64,000 bases of DNA, from the NCBI RefSeq assembly GCF_017676385.1, contig NZ_JAFFZN010000023.1, positions 1-64,000 of the forward strand, read 5' to 3'. The position numbers and the translations under genes were made by a program. Source of the DNA: Streptomyces spirodelae. Its GTDB lineage: Bacteria; Actinomycetota; Actinomycetes; Streptomycetales; Streptomycetaceae. The notes beneath the pieces were generated by a model that was given only the letters and a program-made list of their open reading frames with translations, made no database searches and was not told the origin of the DNA. This document shows, in pieces, positions 18,728 through 27,781 of the stretch. Within the stretch, counting starts at the first letter, position 1; each line of letters starts with the position of its first letter.

Positions 18728-20410
18728 ATGAACGCTGAAGGCCGCACCCGACTCGACCAGATGCCCGAGTGGCAGGAGCTGGCAAAGCACCGCGACGAGT
18801 TCGGCCTCACGCACCTGCGGCGGCTGTTCGAGGACGACCCGGAGCGCGCCGAGCGCTACACCGTCCGGGTCGGTGACCTCCACATCGACTACTCGAAGAA
18901 TCTGGTCACCGACGAGACGCTGCGGCTGCTGCGACAGCTTGCCGAGGCGGCCGGCGTCGCCCGGCTGCGGGACGCGATGTTCGCCGGCGAGAAGATCAAC
19001 GTCACCGAGGACCGCGCCGTCCTGCACACCGCGCTGCGCACGCCGGAGTCGGCGACCGTCCGGGTGGACGGCGAGAACGTGATGCGCAAGGTGCACCAAG
19101 TCCTCATCAGGATGGGCACCTTCGCCAACCGCATCCGGGAGGCCCACTGGCGTGGGCACACCGGCGAGCGCATCAAGAACATCGTCAACATCGGTATCGG
19201 CGGCTCCGACCTCGGCCCGAAGATGGCCTACGAGGCGCTGCGCCCGTACACCCGCCGGGACCTGACCTTCCGCTTCGTCTCCAATGTGGACGGCGCGGAT
19301 CTGCACGAGGCGCTCCGCGATCTGGACCCGGCCGAGACGCTGTTCATCGTCGCCTCCAAGACCTTCACCACCACCGAGACCATCGCCAACGCCGAGGCGG
19401 CGCGCGCCTGGCTGCTGGCGGGGCTGGGCGGTGGGGACACCTCCCGGCCGGAGGCCGGGGGAGAGGCCGCCGTCGCCAAGCACTTCGTGGCCGTCTCCAC
19501 CAACGCCGAGAAGGTCGCCGAGTTCGGCATCAACACCGACAACATGTTCGAGTTCTGGGACTGGGTCGGCGGCCGCTACTCCTACGACTCGGCCATCGGG
19601 CTCGCCCTGATGGTGGCCATCGGCCCCGAGTGCTTCGGTGACATGCTGGCCGGCTTCCACCTCATGGACGAGCACTTCCGCACCGCGCCCTTCGAGTCCA
19701 ACGCGCCCCTGCTGCTGGGCCTGCTGGGCATCTGGTACGGCAACTTCCACGACGCCCAGTCGCACGCCGTGCTGCCCTACAGCCACTACCTGTCCCAGTT
19801 CACCGCGTATCTGCAGCAGCTGGACATGGAGTCCAACGGCAAGTCGACCACCCGCGAGGGTGGGCCCGTCAACTGGCAGACGGGACCGGTCGTCTGGGGC
19901 ACCCCCGGCACCAACGGCCAGCACGCCTACTACCAACTGCTGCACCAGGGCACCAAGATGATCCCCGCCGACCTGCTCGGCTTCGCCGACCCCGTCGCCG
20001 AGCTCGGTGACCTGCGGGACCAGCACGACCTGCTGATGGCGAACCTCTTCGCGCAGGGCCAGGCCCTCGCCTTCGGCAAGACGGCGGAGGAGGTGCGGGC
20101 CGAGGGCGTCCCCGAGGCCCAGGTGCCGCACCGTACGTTCCCCGGCAACCGGCCCACGACCACCATCCTGGCCTCCGCGCTGACCCCCTCGGTGCTCGGG
20201 CAGCTCGTCGCCCTCTACGAGCACAAGGTGTTCGTCCAGGGCGCCATCTGGAACATCGACTCCTTCGACCAGTGGGGCGTCGAGCTCGGCAAGGTCCTCG
20301 CCAAGCGCCTGGAACCCGCGCTCACTGAGGGAGCGCAGGTTCCGGACCTCGACGCCTCGACCCAGGCCCTGGTCGACCGCTACCGCTCCCTGCGGGGCCG
20401 TACCGCATAG
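18728..20410 (+). CDS. pgi: Glucose-6-phosphate isomerase
   Basis: Interconverts glucose 6-phosphate and fructose 6-phosphate; 560 residues, the long bacterial type. Family signatures are NIGIGGSDLGPKMA (near 160), FVVSKTFTT-like IVASKTFTTTET, and QFTAYLQQLDMESNGKS. The catalytic Glu and His lie in that last region. Residues about 235-248 (GGDTSRPEAGGEA) are encoded by a palindromic mini-repeat at 19431-19466 and look like an in-frame insertion in a surface loop. It is convergent with the pentose-phosphate operon, so glycolysis and the oxidative branch meet at this gene pair. Confidence 0.97.
   Translation: MNAEGRTRLDQMPEWQELAKHRDEFGLTHLRRLFEDDPERAERYTVRVGDLHIDYSKNLVTDETLRLLRQLAEAAGVARLRDAMFAGEKINVTEDRAVLHTALRTPESATVRVDGENVMRKVHQVLIRMGTFANRIREAHWRGHTGERIKNIVNIGIGGSDLGPKMAYEALRPYTRRDLTFRFVSNVDGADLHEALRDLDPAETLFIVASKTFTTTETIANAEAARAWLLAGLGGGDTSRPEAGGEAAVAKHFVAVSTNAEKVAEFGINTDNMFEFWDWVGGRYSYDSAIGLALMVAIGPECFGDMLAGFHLMDEHFRTAPFESNAPLLLGLLGIWYGNFHDAQSHAVLPYSHYLSQFTAYLQQLDMESNGKSTTREGGPVNWQTGPVVWGTPGTNGQHAYYQLLHQGTKMIPADLLGFADPVAELGDLRDQHDLLMANLFAQGQALAFGKTAEEVRAEGVPEAQVPHRTFPGNRPTTTILASALTPSVLGQLVALYEHKVFVQGAIWNIDSFDQWGVELGKVLAKRLEPALTEGAQVPDLDASTQALVDRYRSLRGRTA
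19431..19466. repeat. Palindromic mini-repeat inside pgi
   Basis: CTCCCGGCC (19441-19449), loop, GGCCGGGGGAG (19453-19463), preceded by GTGGGGACAC. It matches the family seen at 3715-3767 and in yvcK and keeps the pgi frame open. Confidence 0.6.
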
Positions 20411-20416
20411 CGGTGA

Positions 20417-20456
20417 CCCCGCGCCCCGTCAGGGGCGCGGGGAACTGCGCGCGAAC
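20417..20456. repeat. Streptomyces intergenic repeat, copy 2, with terminator-like hairpin
   Basis: CCCCGCGCCCC (20417-20427), loop GTCA, GGGGCGCGGGG (20432-20442): an 11-bp perfect stem seven bases after the pgi stop. It is followed by AACTGCGCG, as in copy 1 at 3676-3715. Lying between convergent pgi and pgl, it probably terminates transcription from one or both sides. Confidence 0.75.
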
Positions 20457-20541
20457 CAGCGTCTGCCCGCAGTCTGCATCGCTGAGCAAGGGGCAGCCCC
20501 TCAGCAGCCCCCGGCGCGGGGCACCCGAGCCGGGAGCCCGG

Positions 20542-21312
20542 TCAGGCTTCGGCCGGCAACCGGGACGCCGCCGCCTCGTCGAGGAACCACAGGGTGCCGG
20601 AGCGCCCGTACGCGGCGGCGGCCGGAGTCTGGAGCTCGCCGGGGCCCGAGAGGGCCAGGGCGACCGCGTCGGCCTTGTCCTCACCCGCCGCGAGCAGCCA
20701 CACCTCCTCAGCCGAGCGAATCGCCGGCAGTGTGAGCGTCAACCGGACGGGCGGCGGCTTGGGCGCCCCATGGACGCCGACGACCGTCCGCTCGGTCTCC
20801 CGCAGCGCGGGATGCTCAGGGAAGAGGGAGGCCACATGGGTGTCCGGGCCGACGCCCAGGAGCAGGACGTCGAAGGCCGGGACCCGCGCGGTGGTCTCGG
20901 CGCCCGCCGCGGCGGCGAGTTCCGTCGCGTACGCCTCGGCGGCGGCCTCCGCATCGCCCGCGTAGCGGCCGTCGGACGGCGGCATCGCGTGCACCCGCGC
21001 GGGGTCCAGCGGTACCGCGTCCAGCAGGGCCTCGTGGGCCTGGGTGTGGTTGCGCTCGGGGTCTCCCTCAGGAAGGAACCGCTCGTCGCCCCACCACACG
21101 TCCAGCCGCGACCAGTCGATGCGCTCCCGCGCCTCGGGCGAGGCGGCGAGCGCGGCCAGCAGGGCGTTGCCGTTGCGGCCCCCGGTCAGGACGACGGACG
21201 CGGTGCCCCGCGCGGCCTGCGCGTCGCTCAGCCGCATGGTCAGCCGGTCCGCGGCGGCCTGCGCGAGCGCGTCCTTGCCGGGGTGCACCAGCACCTCGCG
21301 CCCGGCGCTCAC
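20542..21312 (-). CDS. pgl: 6-phosphogluconolactonase
   Basis: Hydrolyses 6-phosphogluconolactone in the oxidative pentose-phosphate pathway. The product has 256 residues from the GTG at 21312, whose GTGA overlaps the opcA stop by four bases. The fold is the NagB/devB type, with VVLTGGRNG near residue 42, WWGDERFLPEGDPERN near 75, and LLGVGPDTHVASLFP in the middle. It is the last gene of the tkt-tal-zwf-opcA-pgl operon and converges on pgi. Confidence 0.96.
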   Translation of the reverse strand: MSAGREVLVHPGKDALAQAAADRLTMRLSDAQAARGTASVVLTGGRNGNALLAALAASPEARERIDWSRLDVWWGDERFLPEGDPERNHTQAHEALLDAVPLDPARVHAMPPSDGRYAGDAEAAAEAYATELAAAAGAETTARVPAFDVLLLGVGPDTHVASLFPEHPALRETERTVVGVHGAPKPPPVRLTLTLPAIRSAEEVWLLAAGEDKADAVALALSGPGELQTPAAAAYGRSGTLWFLDEAAASRLPAEA

Positions 21313-22472
21313 TTCGCTGCCTTCTTCGAACTCGCCGCCTTGGAGCGGGACCTGCCCTTGGCCGCCGAGGGCTTGGCCGCGGACTCCTCGCCCTCCTCGG
21401 CGGCGGCGTCCCCGACCGGCTCCGCGGGGGCAGGCCGCTGGTCCCCGGCCGTCCCACCGGAGGCGGAGGCGTCACCCGGAGCCCCGGCCGGGGCCGGGGC
21501 CGGAGCCGGTGCGGACGGAGTCGGGTGTGCCGGGTCGGGGCCTGAGATCTTGTTCATACCGAAGCGGACGGCTTCGGCGTACGCCTCGTCGGGGTCGAGC
21601 CGCCGCAGCTCCTCGGCGAGCAGCTCTGCCGTGCTGCGCCGCTGGAGGGCGACGTGCCGGTCGGGCTGGCCGGGGACGGCGAGTTCGGCCAGGGAGCCGT
21701 TGGCGCGGTCGAGGCAGATCTGGCCGTCGGCGGTCTCCAGCCGCACCCCGGTGATGCCGGGGCCCTCGGAGATCCGGCGCTCGACGGGGACCCGCAGCCG
21801 CTCGGCGAGCCAGAGGGCGAGCAGCTCGCTGGAGGGGTTGTACTCCTCGCCTTCGACGACCGCCGAGTTGACGGTGGGGTGCTTCTGGTCCAGCGAGGCG
21901 GCGAGCATGCTCCGCCAGGGGGTGACGCGGGTCCACGCCAGGTCGGTGTCGCCGGGTGCGTAGGTGCTGGCCCGCAGGCCGAGGGCACCGACCGGGTCCT
22001 CCGTGCAGGAGGCGTCGGTGATGCGCCGTTGGGCCAGCTTGCCCAGCGGGTCCTCGGAGGGGTTGACCGGCGCGTCCTCGGGCCACCACACGACCACCGG
22101 CGCGTCCGGCAGCAGCAGCGGCAGGACGACGCTGTGCGCGTGCGAGGCGAGTTCGCCGTGCAGCCGCAGGATGACCGTTTCGCCGGAGCCCGCCTCGCCC
22201 ACGTCGCTGCCGACCCGCACCTCCGCGTCGAGCCGGTGCTGTGCCCGGTCGCGGGGGGAGCGGCCGGGGCGGCGTACGACGACGAGGATCCGGGACGGGT
22301 GCTCCTTGGAGGCGCCGCTGGCGGCCTTGAGCGAGTCGTAGTGGTTGCCTTCGTCGGTGACGATGACCAGGGTCAGCACCATGCCCATGGCAGGCGAGCC
22401 GAGGGAGCGGCGCGCCTTGACCAGTTCGGCGTTGATGCGGCTGGACGTGGTGTCCGTCAGATCGATGTTCAT
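21309..22472 (-). CDS. opcA: Glucose-6-phosphate dehydrogenase assembly protein OpcA
   Basis: OpcA is required for full activity of the Zwf dehydrogenase in actinobacteria and cyanobacteria, probably as an allosteric or assembly partner. The 387-residue protein starts MNIDLTDTTSS at the ATG at 22472, which overlaps the zwf stop as ATGA. The conserved core includes AGMVLTLVIVTDE-like MGMVLTLVIVTDE, WWPEDAP and PSSELLALWLAERL. The C-terminal 80 residues are low complexity: Ala/Pro-rich, then acidic, then Lys/Ser-rich, longer than the minimal family fold. Tight overlaps on both sides imply co-translation with zwf and pgl. Confidence 0.95.
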   Translation of the reverse strand: MNIDLTDTTSSRINAELVKARRSLGSPAMGMVLTLVIVTDEGNHYDSLKAASGASKEHPSRILVVVRRPGRSPRDRAQHRLDAEVRVGSDVGEAGSGETVILRLHGELASHAHSVVLPLLLPDAPVVVWWPEDAPVNPSEDPLGKLAQRRITDASCTEDPVGALGLRASTYAPGDTDLAWTRVTPWRSMLAASLDQKHPTVNSAVVEGEEYNPSSELLALWLAERLRVPVERRISEGPGITGVRLETADGQICLDRANGSLAELAVPGQPDRHVALQRRSTAELLAEELRRLDPDEAYAEAVRFGMNKISGPDPAHPTPSAPAPAPAPAGAPGDASASGGTAGDQRPAPAEPVGDAAAEEGEESAAKPSAAKGRSRSKAASSKKAAK

Positions 22473-24004
22473 GGCCGCCGCCAAATCCGTCCGTCGCGTG
22501 CGAGCATCTCGTCGGCTGCCTGGGGTCCCCAGGTGCCGGCGGGGTACTGCTCGGGCTTGCCGTGTGTCTCCCAGAACTCCTCGACGGGGTCGAGGATCTC
22601 CCAGGAGCGTTCGACCTCCTGGTGCCGGGGGAAGAGGTTCGCGTCGCCCAGCAGGACGTCCAGGATGAGGCGTTCGTACGCCTCGGGGCTGGACTCGGTG
22701 AAGGACTCGCCGTAGGCGAAGTCCATGGTCACGTCCCGGATCTCCATCTGGGTGCCGGGCACCTTCGAACCGAACCTGATGGTGACGCCCTCGTCCGGCT
22801 GGACTCGGATGACCAGCGCGTTCTTGCCCAGCTCCTGGGTGTCGGTGGCGTCGAAGGGGGAGTGCGGGGCGCGCTGGAACATCACCGCGATCTCGGTGAC
22901 GCGGCGGCCCAGCCGCTTGCCGGTGCGCAGATAGAAGGGCACGCCTGCCCAGCGTCGGTTGTCGATCTCCAGCTTGATCGCGGCGTAGGTGTCGGTCTTG
23001 GAGTTGGGGTCGATGCCCTCCTCGTCCAGATAGCCGGGCACCTTCTCGCCGCCCTGCCAGCCTTCCGCGTACTGGCCGCGCACCGTGTACTTGCCCAGGT
23101 CCTTCGGCAGCCGTACGGAGTTGAGGACCTTCAGCTTCTCGGTCAGCAGCGCCTTGGCGTCGAAGGAGGTGGGCTCCTCCATGGCGGTCAGCGCGAGCAG
23201 CTGGAGCAGGTGGTTCTGGATGACGTCGCGCGCCGAGCCGATGCCGTCGTAGTAGCCGGCCCGGCCGCCGATGCCGATGTCCTCGGCCATGGTGATCTGC
23301 ACGTGGTCGACGTAGCTGCGGTTCCACAGCGGTTCGAACAGCGTGTTGGCGAAGCGGAGGGCCAGGATGTTCTGGACCGTCTCCTTGCCGAGGTAGTGGT
23401 CGATCCGGAAGACCTCGCTGGCCCGGAACACGTCGTGGATGACGGCGTTCAGCTCCTGTGCCGACTTCAGGTCGTGGCCGAACGGCTTCTCGATGACGGC
23501 GCGCCGCCAGGAGTCGGGTCCCGCGTCGGACAGGCCGTGCTTCTTGAGCTGGGAGACGACCGTGGGGAAGAACTTGGGCGGCACCGAGAGGTAGAACGCG
23601 AAGTTGCCACCGGTGCCCCGGGACTTGTCCAGCTCCTCGATGGTGGTCCGGAGCGTCTCGAAGGCGTCGTCGTCGTGGAACTCGCCGGGGACGAAGCGCA
23701 TGCCCTGGGCGAGCTGCTGCCAGACCTCCTCGCGGAAGGTGGTGCGGGAGTGTTCCTTGACCGCGTCGTGTACGACCTGGGCGAAGTCCTCGTCCTCCCA
23801 GTCCCGCCGGGCGAAGCCGACAAGGGAGAAGCCTGGAGGCAGGAGCCCGCGGTTGGCGAGGTCGTACACCGCAGGCATCAGCTTTTTCCGTGACAAATCG
23901 CCCGTGACGCCGAAGATCACCAGGCCCGACGGCCCCGCGATACGCGGGAGCCGTCGGTCCTGGGCGTCACGCAGCGGGTTGGCTGTGCCGCTCGCGCTGC
24001 TCAA
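22469..24004 (-). CDS. zwf: Glucose-6-phosphate dehydrogenase
   Basis: First enzyme of the oxidative pentose-phosphate pathway, making NADPH; 511 residues. FGVTGDLSRKKLMPA (dinucleotide-binding) is at residues about 31-45 and RIDHYLGKE (substrate-binding Lys/His) near 200. The start is a rare TTG at 24004: AAGGAGG lies ten bases upstream, inside the last codons of tal, and the tal stop is only five bases away. Translation is therefore probably coupled to tal. The stop overlaps opcA. Confidence 0.97.
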   Translation of the reverse strand: MSSASGTANPLRDAQDRRLPRIAGPSGLVIFGVTGDLSRKKLMPAVYDLANRGLLPPGFSLVGFARRDWEDEDFAQVVHDAVKEHSRTTFREEVWQQLAQGMRFVPGEFHDDDAFETLRTTIEELDKSRGTGGNFAFYLSVPPKFFPTVVSQLKKHGLSDAGPDSWRRAVIEKPFGHDLKSAQELNAVIHDVFRASEVFRIDHYLGKETVQNILALRFANTLFEPLWNRSYVDHVQITMAEDIGIGGRAGYYDGIGSARDVIQNHLLQLLALTAMEEPTSFDAKALLTEKLKVLNSVRLPKDLGKYTVRGQYAEGWQGGEKVPGYLDEEGIDPNSKTDTYAAIKLEIDNRRWAGVPFYLRTGKRLGRRVTEIAVMFQRAPHSPFDATDTQELGKNALVIRVQPDEGVTIRFGSKVPGTQMEIRDVTMDFAYGESFTESSPEAYERLILDVLLGDANLFPRHQEVERSWEILDPVEEFWETHGKPEQYPAGTWGPQAADEMLARDGRIWRRP

Positions 24005-24009
24005 TTCCG

Positions 24010-25128
24010 TTACGCCTCCTTCGGGGCAAGGCGCTGAAGCTCGGCCTCGGTGGACTTGAGCAGGTCGTTCCAGGAGTCCTCGAACTTGCTCACGCCCTCG
24101 TCCTCCAGCACCTTGACGACGTCGTCGTAGGAGATGCCGAGCTCGGCGATGCCGTCCAGGACGGCTTGGGCCTCCTCGTAGGTGCCGCGGACCGCGTCAC
24201 CCTTGATCTCACCGTGGTCGCCGACCGCCTGCAGCGTGGCCTCCGGCATGGTGTTGACCGTGTTGGGCGCCACCAGCTCGGTGACATACAGCGTGTCGGG
24301 CAGCTCCGGGTCCTTGACACCGGTCGAGGCCCACAGCGGGCGCTGCTGGTTGGCGCCGGCCTTCTCCAGGGCCTGCCAGCGGTCGGAGGCGACGACCTCC
24401 TCGTACGCCTGGTAGGCGAGGCGCGCGTTGGCGATGGCCGCCTTGCTCTTGAGCGCCTTGGCCTCGTCCGTGCCCAGCGCCGCGAGCCGCTTGTCGAACT
24501 CGGTGTCGACGCGCGAGACGAAGAAGGACGCCACGGAGTGGATCTGCGACAGATCCATACCCAGGCTCTTGGCCTTCTCCAGGCCCGCCATGTAGGCGTC
24601 CATCACCGCGCGGTACCGCTCCAGCGAGAAGATCAGCGTGACGTTGACGCTGATGCCCTTGCCGATCGTCTCGGTGATCGCGGGCAGACCCGCCTCGGTG
24701 GCCGGGATCTTGATGAAGGTATTGGGCCGGTCAACCAGCCAGGCCAGCTGCCGGGCCTCGGCGACGGTGGCCTTGGTGTTGTGCGCCAGGCGCGGGTCGA
24801 CCTCGATGGAGACCCTGCCGTCCTTGCCGCCGGTCGCGTCGTGGACCGGGCGCAGGATGTCGGCGGCGTCCCGTACGTCGGCCGTGGTGATCATGCGGAC
24901 GGCCTCTTCCACCGAGACCCGGCGGGCCGCCAGGTCGGAGACCTGCTGCTGGTAGCCGTCGCCCGCCGAGATCGCCTTCTGGAAGATGGTCGGATTCGTC
25001 GTCACGCCGACCACGTGCTGCTCGTCCATCAGCTCGCCGAGGTTGCCCGACGTGATGCGCTTGCGCGACAGGTCGTCCAGCCAGATCGCGACGCCTTCGT
25101 CGGAGAGGCGCTTCAGTGCGTCTGTCAT
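24010..25128 (-). CDS. tal: Transaldolase
   Basis: Transfers a three-carbon unit between sedoheptulose 7-phosphate and glyceraldehyde 3-phosphate. It has 372 residues from the ATG at 25128, a normal length for the actinobacterial type. GVTTNPTIFQKAI lies near residue 42, the Schiff-base Lys is in FIKIPATEAG (near 140), and SVASFFVSRVDTEFDKR near 205 is a further family block. It follows tkt after 88 bases and its last codons carry the zwf ribosome-binding site. Confidence 0.97.
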   Translation of the reverse strand: MTDALKRLSDEGVAIWLDDLSRKRITSGNLGELMDEQHVVGVTTNPTIFQKAISAGDGYQQQVSDLAARRVSVEEAVRMITTADVRDAADILRPVHDATGGKDGRVSIEVDPRLAHNTKATVAEARQLAWLVDRPNTFIKIPATEAGLPAITETIGKGISVNVTLIFSLERYRAVMDAYMAGLEKAKSLGMDLSQIHSVASFFVSRVDTEFDKRLAALGTDEAKALKSKAAIANARLAYQAYEEVVASDRWQALEKAGANQQRPLWASTGVKDPELPDTLYVTELVAPNTVNTMPEATLQAVGDHGEIKGDAVRGTYEEAQAVLDGIAELGISYDDVVKVLEDEGVSKFEDSWNDLLKSTEAELQRLAPKEA

Positions 25129-25216
25129 GGGATTCGCATCTCCAGTGCTTGTTGGCTTTGAGTTTGTCGGGGCGCGCCGGGCGGCGTCAGCGGTGCCGCC
25201 CGGCGCCCTCGGGCTG

Positions 25217-27292
25217 TCAGCGGGAAGCCGCCTGCAGCGACTCCTTGGCAGCCAGGTGCACGGCCTCGGCGGTGAGACCGAACTCCCGGAAGAGGACCTT
25301 GCCGTCGGCCGAGGCACCGAAGTGCTCCAGCGACACGATCCGGCCTGCCTCGCCCACGTACCGGTGCCAGGTCAGACCCACGCCGGCCTCGACGGCGACG
25401 CGCGCCTTGATGTCCGGCGGCAGCACGCTGTCGCGGTAGGACTGCTCCTGCTCCTCGAACCACTCCAGGCACGGCATCGAGACGACCCGGGTCGGCACGC
25501 CCTGCTCCTGGAGCCGCTCGCGCGCCTCGACGGCGAGCTGCACCTCGGAGCCGGTGCCGATCAGGATCACCTGCGGGTGCCCGCCCTCGGCCTCGAACAG
25601 TACGTAACCGCCCTTGGCCGCGGCCGGGTTGGCCTCGTAGGCCGGCACACCCTGCCGGGTCAGCGCGAGGCCGTGCGGCGCCGGCTTGCTGCTGTGCCGG
25701 CGCATGATCTCCGCCCATGCCTCCGAGGTCTCGTTGGCATCCGCGGGGCGGACGACGTTGAGGCCGGGGATGGTACGCAGCGCGGTCAGGTGCTCGACCG
25801 GCTGGTGCGTCGGACCGTCCTCGCCCAGGCCGATGGAGTCGTGCGTCCACACGTAGGTGACCGGCGCCTTCATCAGCGCGGCGAGCCGGACGGCCGGGCG
25901 CATGTAGTCGGAGAAGACCAGGAACGTTCCGCCGTAGACCCGCGTGTTGCCGTGCAGCGCGATGCCGTTCATCGTCGAACCCATCGCGTGCTCGCGGATG
26001 CCCCAGTGCACCGTACGCCCGTAGCGGTCGGCACCCGGCAGCGGGTTGTCCTCCGGCAGGAACGAGGACTTGGCGAACGTGGTGTTGTTGGAGCCGGCGA
26101 GGTCGGCGGAGCCGCCCCACAGCTCGGGGATGACCGGGCCCAGCGCCTTGAGCACGCTGCCGGACGCCTTACGGGTGGCCACCGACTCGCCCGCGGGGAA
26201 GACGGGCAGCGCCTTCTCCCAGCCGTCGGGCAGCCGGCCTTCCCTGATGCGGTCGAACTCGGCGGCGCGCTCCGGGTTGGCGGAGCGCCAGACGGCCATC
26301 CGCTTCTCCCACTCGGCCTGTATCGCGCGGCCCCGGTCGCTGGCCTTGCGGACGTGCGCGAGGACCTCGTCGGAGATGTGGAAGTGCTTGTCCGGGTCGA
26401 AGCCCAGCACCCGCTTGGTGGCCGCGACCTCTTCCTCGCCGAGCGCCGAGCCGTGCGCCGCCTCGGTGTTCTGCGCGTTCGGGGCCGGCCAGGCGATGAT
26501 GGAGCTCATCGCGATGAAAGAGGGGCGCTCGGTCTCGGCCTGCGCCGCCTTGAGCGCCTGGTACAGCGCCTTGGGGTCGAGGTCGCCGTCCTCCTGCTGA
26601 GCGACGCGCTGGACGTGCCAGCCGTATGCCTCGTACCGCTTGAGGGTGTCCTCGGAGAACGCGGTGGCCGTGTCGCCCTCGATGGAGATGTGGTTGTCGT
26701 CCCACAGCACGATCAGGTTGCCGAGCTTCTGGTGGCCCGCGAGCGAGGACGCCTCCGCCGAGATGCCCTCCTCCAGGTCGCCGTCGCTGGCGATGACCCA
26801 GACGGTGTGGTCGAACGGGGACTCGCCCTCGGGCGCTTCGGGGTCGAACAGCCCACGCTCGTAGCGCGCGGCCATCGCCATCCCGACGGCGTTGGCGACA
26901 CCCTGGCCCAGCGGTCCGGTCGTCGTCTCGACGCCCGCCGTGTGCCCGTGCTCCGGGTGGCCGGGGGTGCGGCTGCCCCAGGTACGGAACGCCTTCAGGT
27001 CGTCCAGCTCCAGGCCGTACCCGGCCAGGAAGAGCTGGATGTACTGGGTCAGGCTCGAGTGCCCTGCGGAGAGGACGAAGCGGTCGCGGCCCGTCCAGTC
27101 CGGGTCGGTCGGGTCGTGGCGCATCAGCTTCTGGTAGAGCAGGTACGCGACGGGCGCCAGGCTCATGGCCGTACCGGGATGGCCGTTACCGACCTTCTGC
27201 ACGGAATCCATGGCCAGGACTCGAACCGTGTCCACGGCCTGCTGGTCCAGGTCGGTCCACTCAAGGTCTGTGGTGGTCGGCTTGGTGCTCAC
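25217..27292 (-). CDS. tkt: Transketolase
   Basis: Thiamine-diphosphate enzyme moving two-carbon units in the non-oxidative pentose-phosphate pathway; 691 residues from the GTG at 27292. Visible are GNGHPGTAMSLAPVAY (N-terminal substrate His), the ThDP/Mg motif ASDGDLEEGISAEASS near 160-175, and a C-terminal half with WTHDSIGLGEDGPTHQPVEH. It is the first gene of the operon tkt-tal-zwf-opcA-pgl, so its promoter should lie in the 489-base divergent region shared with ctaB. Confidence 0.98.
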   Translation of the reverse strand: MSTKPTTTDLEWTDLDQQAVDTVRVLAMDSVQKVGNGHPGTAMSLAPVAYLLYQKLMRHDPTDPDWTGRDRFVLSAGHSSLTQYIQLFLAGYGLELDDLKAFRTWGSRTPGHPEHGHTAGVETTTGPLGQGVANAVGMAMAARYERGLFDPEAPEGESPFDHTVWVIASDGDLEEGISAEASSLAGHQKLGNLIVLWDDNHISIEGDTATAFSEDTLKRYEAYGWHVQRVAQQEDGDLDPKALYQALKAAQAETERPSFIAMSSIIAWPAPNAQNTEAAHGSALGEEEVAATKRVLGFDPDKHFHISDEVLAHVRKASDRGRAIQAEWEKRMAVWRSANPERAAEFDRIREGRLPDGWEKALPVFPAGESVATRKASGSVLKALGPVIPELWGGSADLAGSNNTTFAKSSFLPEDNPLPGADRYGRTVHWGIREHAMGSTMNGIALHGNTRVYGGTFLVFSDYMRPAVRLAALMKAPVTYVWTHDSIGLGEDGPTHQPVEHLTALRTIPGLNVVRPADANETSEAWAEIMRRHSSKPAPHGLALTRQGVPAYEANPAAAKGGYVLFEAEGGHPQVILIGTGSEVQLAVEARERLQEQGVPTRVVSMPCLEWFEEQEQSYRDSVLPPDIKARVAVEAGVGLTWHRYVGEAGRIVSLEHFGASADGKVLFREFGLTAEAVHLAAKESLQAASR

Positions 27293-27781
27293 CCTGCGTC
27301 AGGGCTCCTCTCCACATGTTCGATGGCCGGTGTGTGTGCGCTCACCGGGCGGTGTCGAGCGTACCTCTGCCGGGACGTGCGGCTTTTCGACAGTTCACTC
27401 TGTGGTCGTCGGGCGTCGTCACTCGCTGGTCGCCCCCCGCGTCGCGGCCACCGGCCACAGAAACACGAAAGATATGGTTGCAATTCCCATCGATTTCTGC
27501 CGGGTGGCGCCGGAGTACCACTCCCAGGCTGACGTCTGTTCCCCCGATTCGCCCGTCGAACACGGCCCGATTCCCCGTGTACCTGCCCACGACGCCTCGC
27601 GGGCCGGCCACGGGCCCGGCCCGCGCCGCCGGAGCCAACACGGAGACCCCCCGTGACTGGCGAGGTATCGCCAACGTCTAAAGTGGCGTGGTACGCGCGA
27701 GCTTGACCCGGGCCTGCACCCTTTTCCTTCCGTGCGCCCGTGCGGGTTCGCTGGTTCCTTATGAGGCGATCAGAGGTGTCC
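27293..27781. other. Divergent intergenic region between tkt and ctaB
   Basis: No gene is convincing in these 489 bases. The region has visibly more A/T than its flanks around 27460-27500 and should carry the tkt promoter (minus) and the ctaB promoter (plus). TAAAGT at 27679-27684 could be the -10 for ctaB, with a poor -35. No repeat or riboswitch was recognised. Confidence 0.5.
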
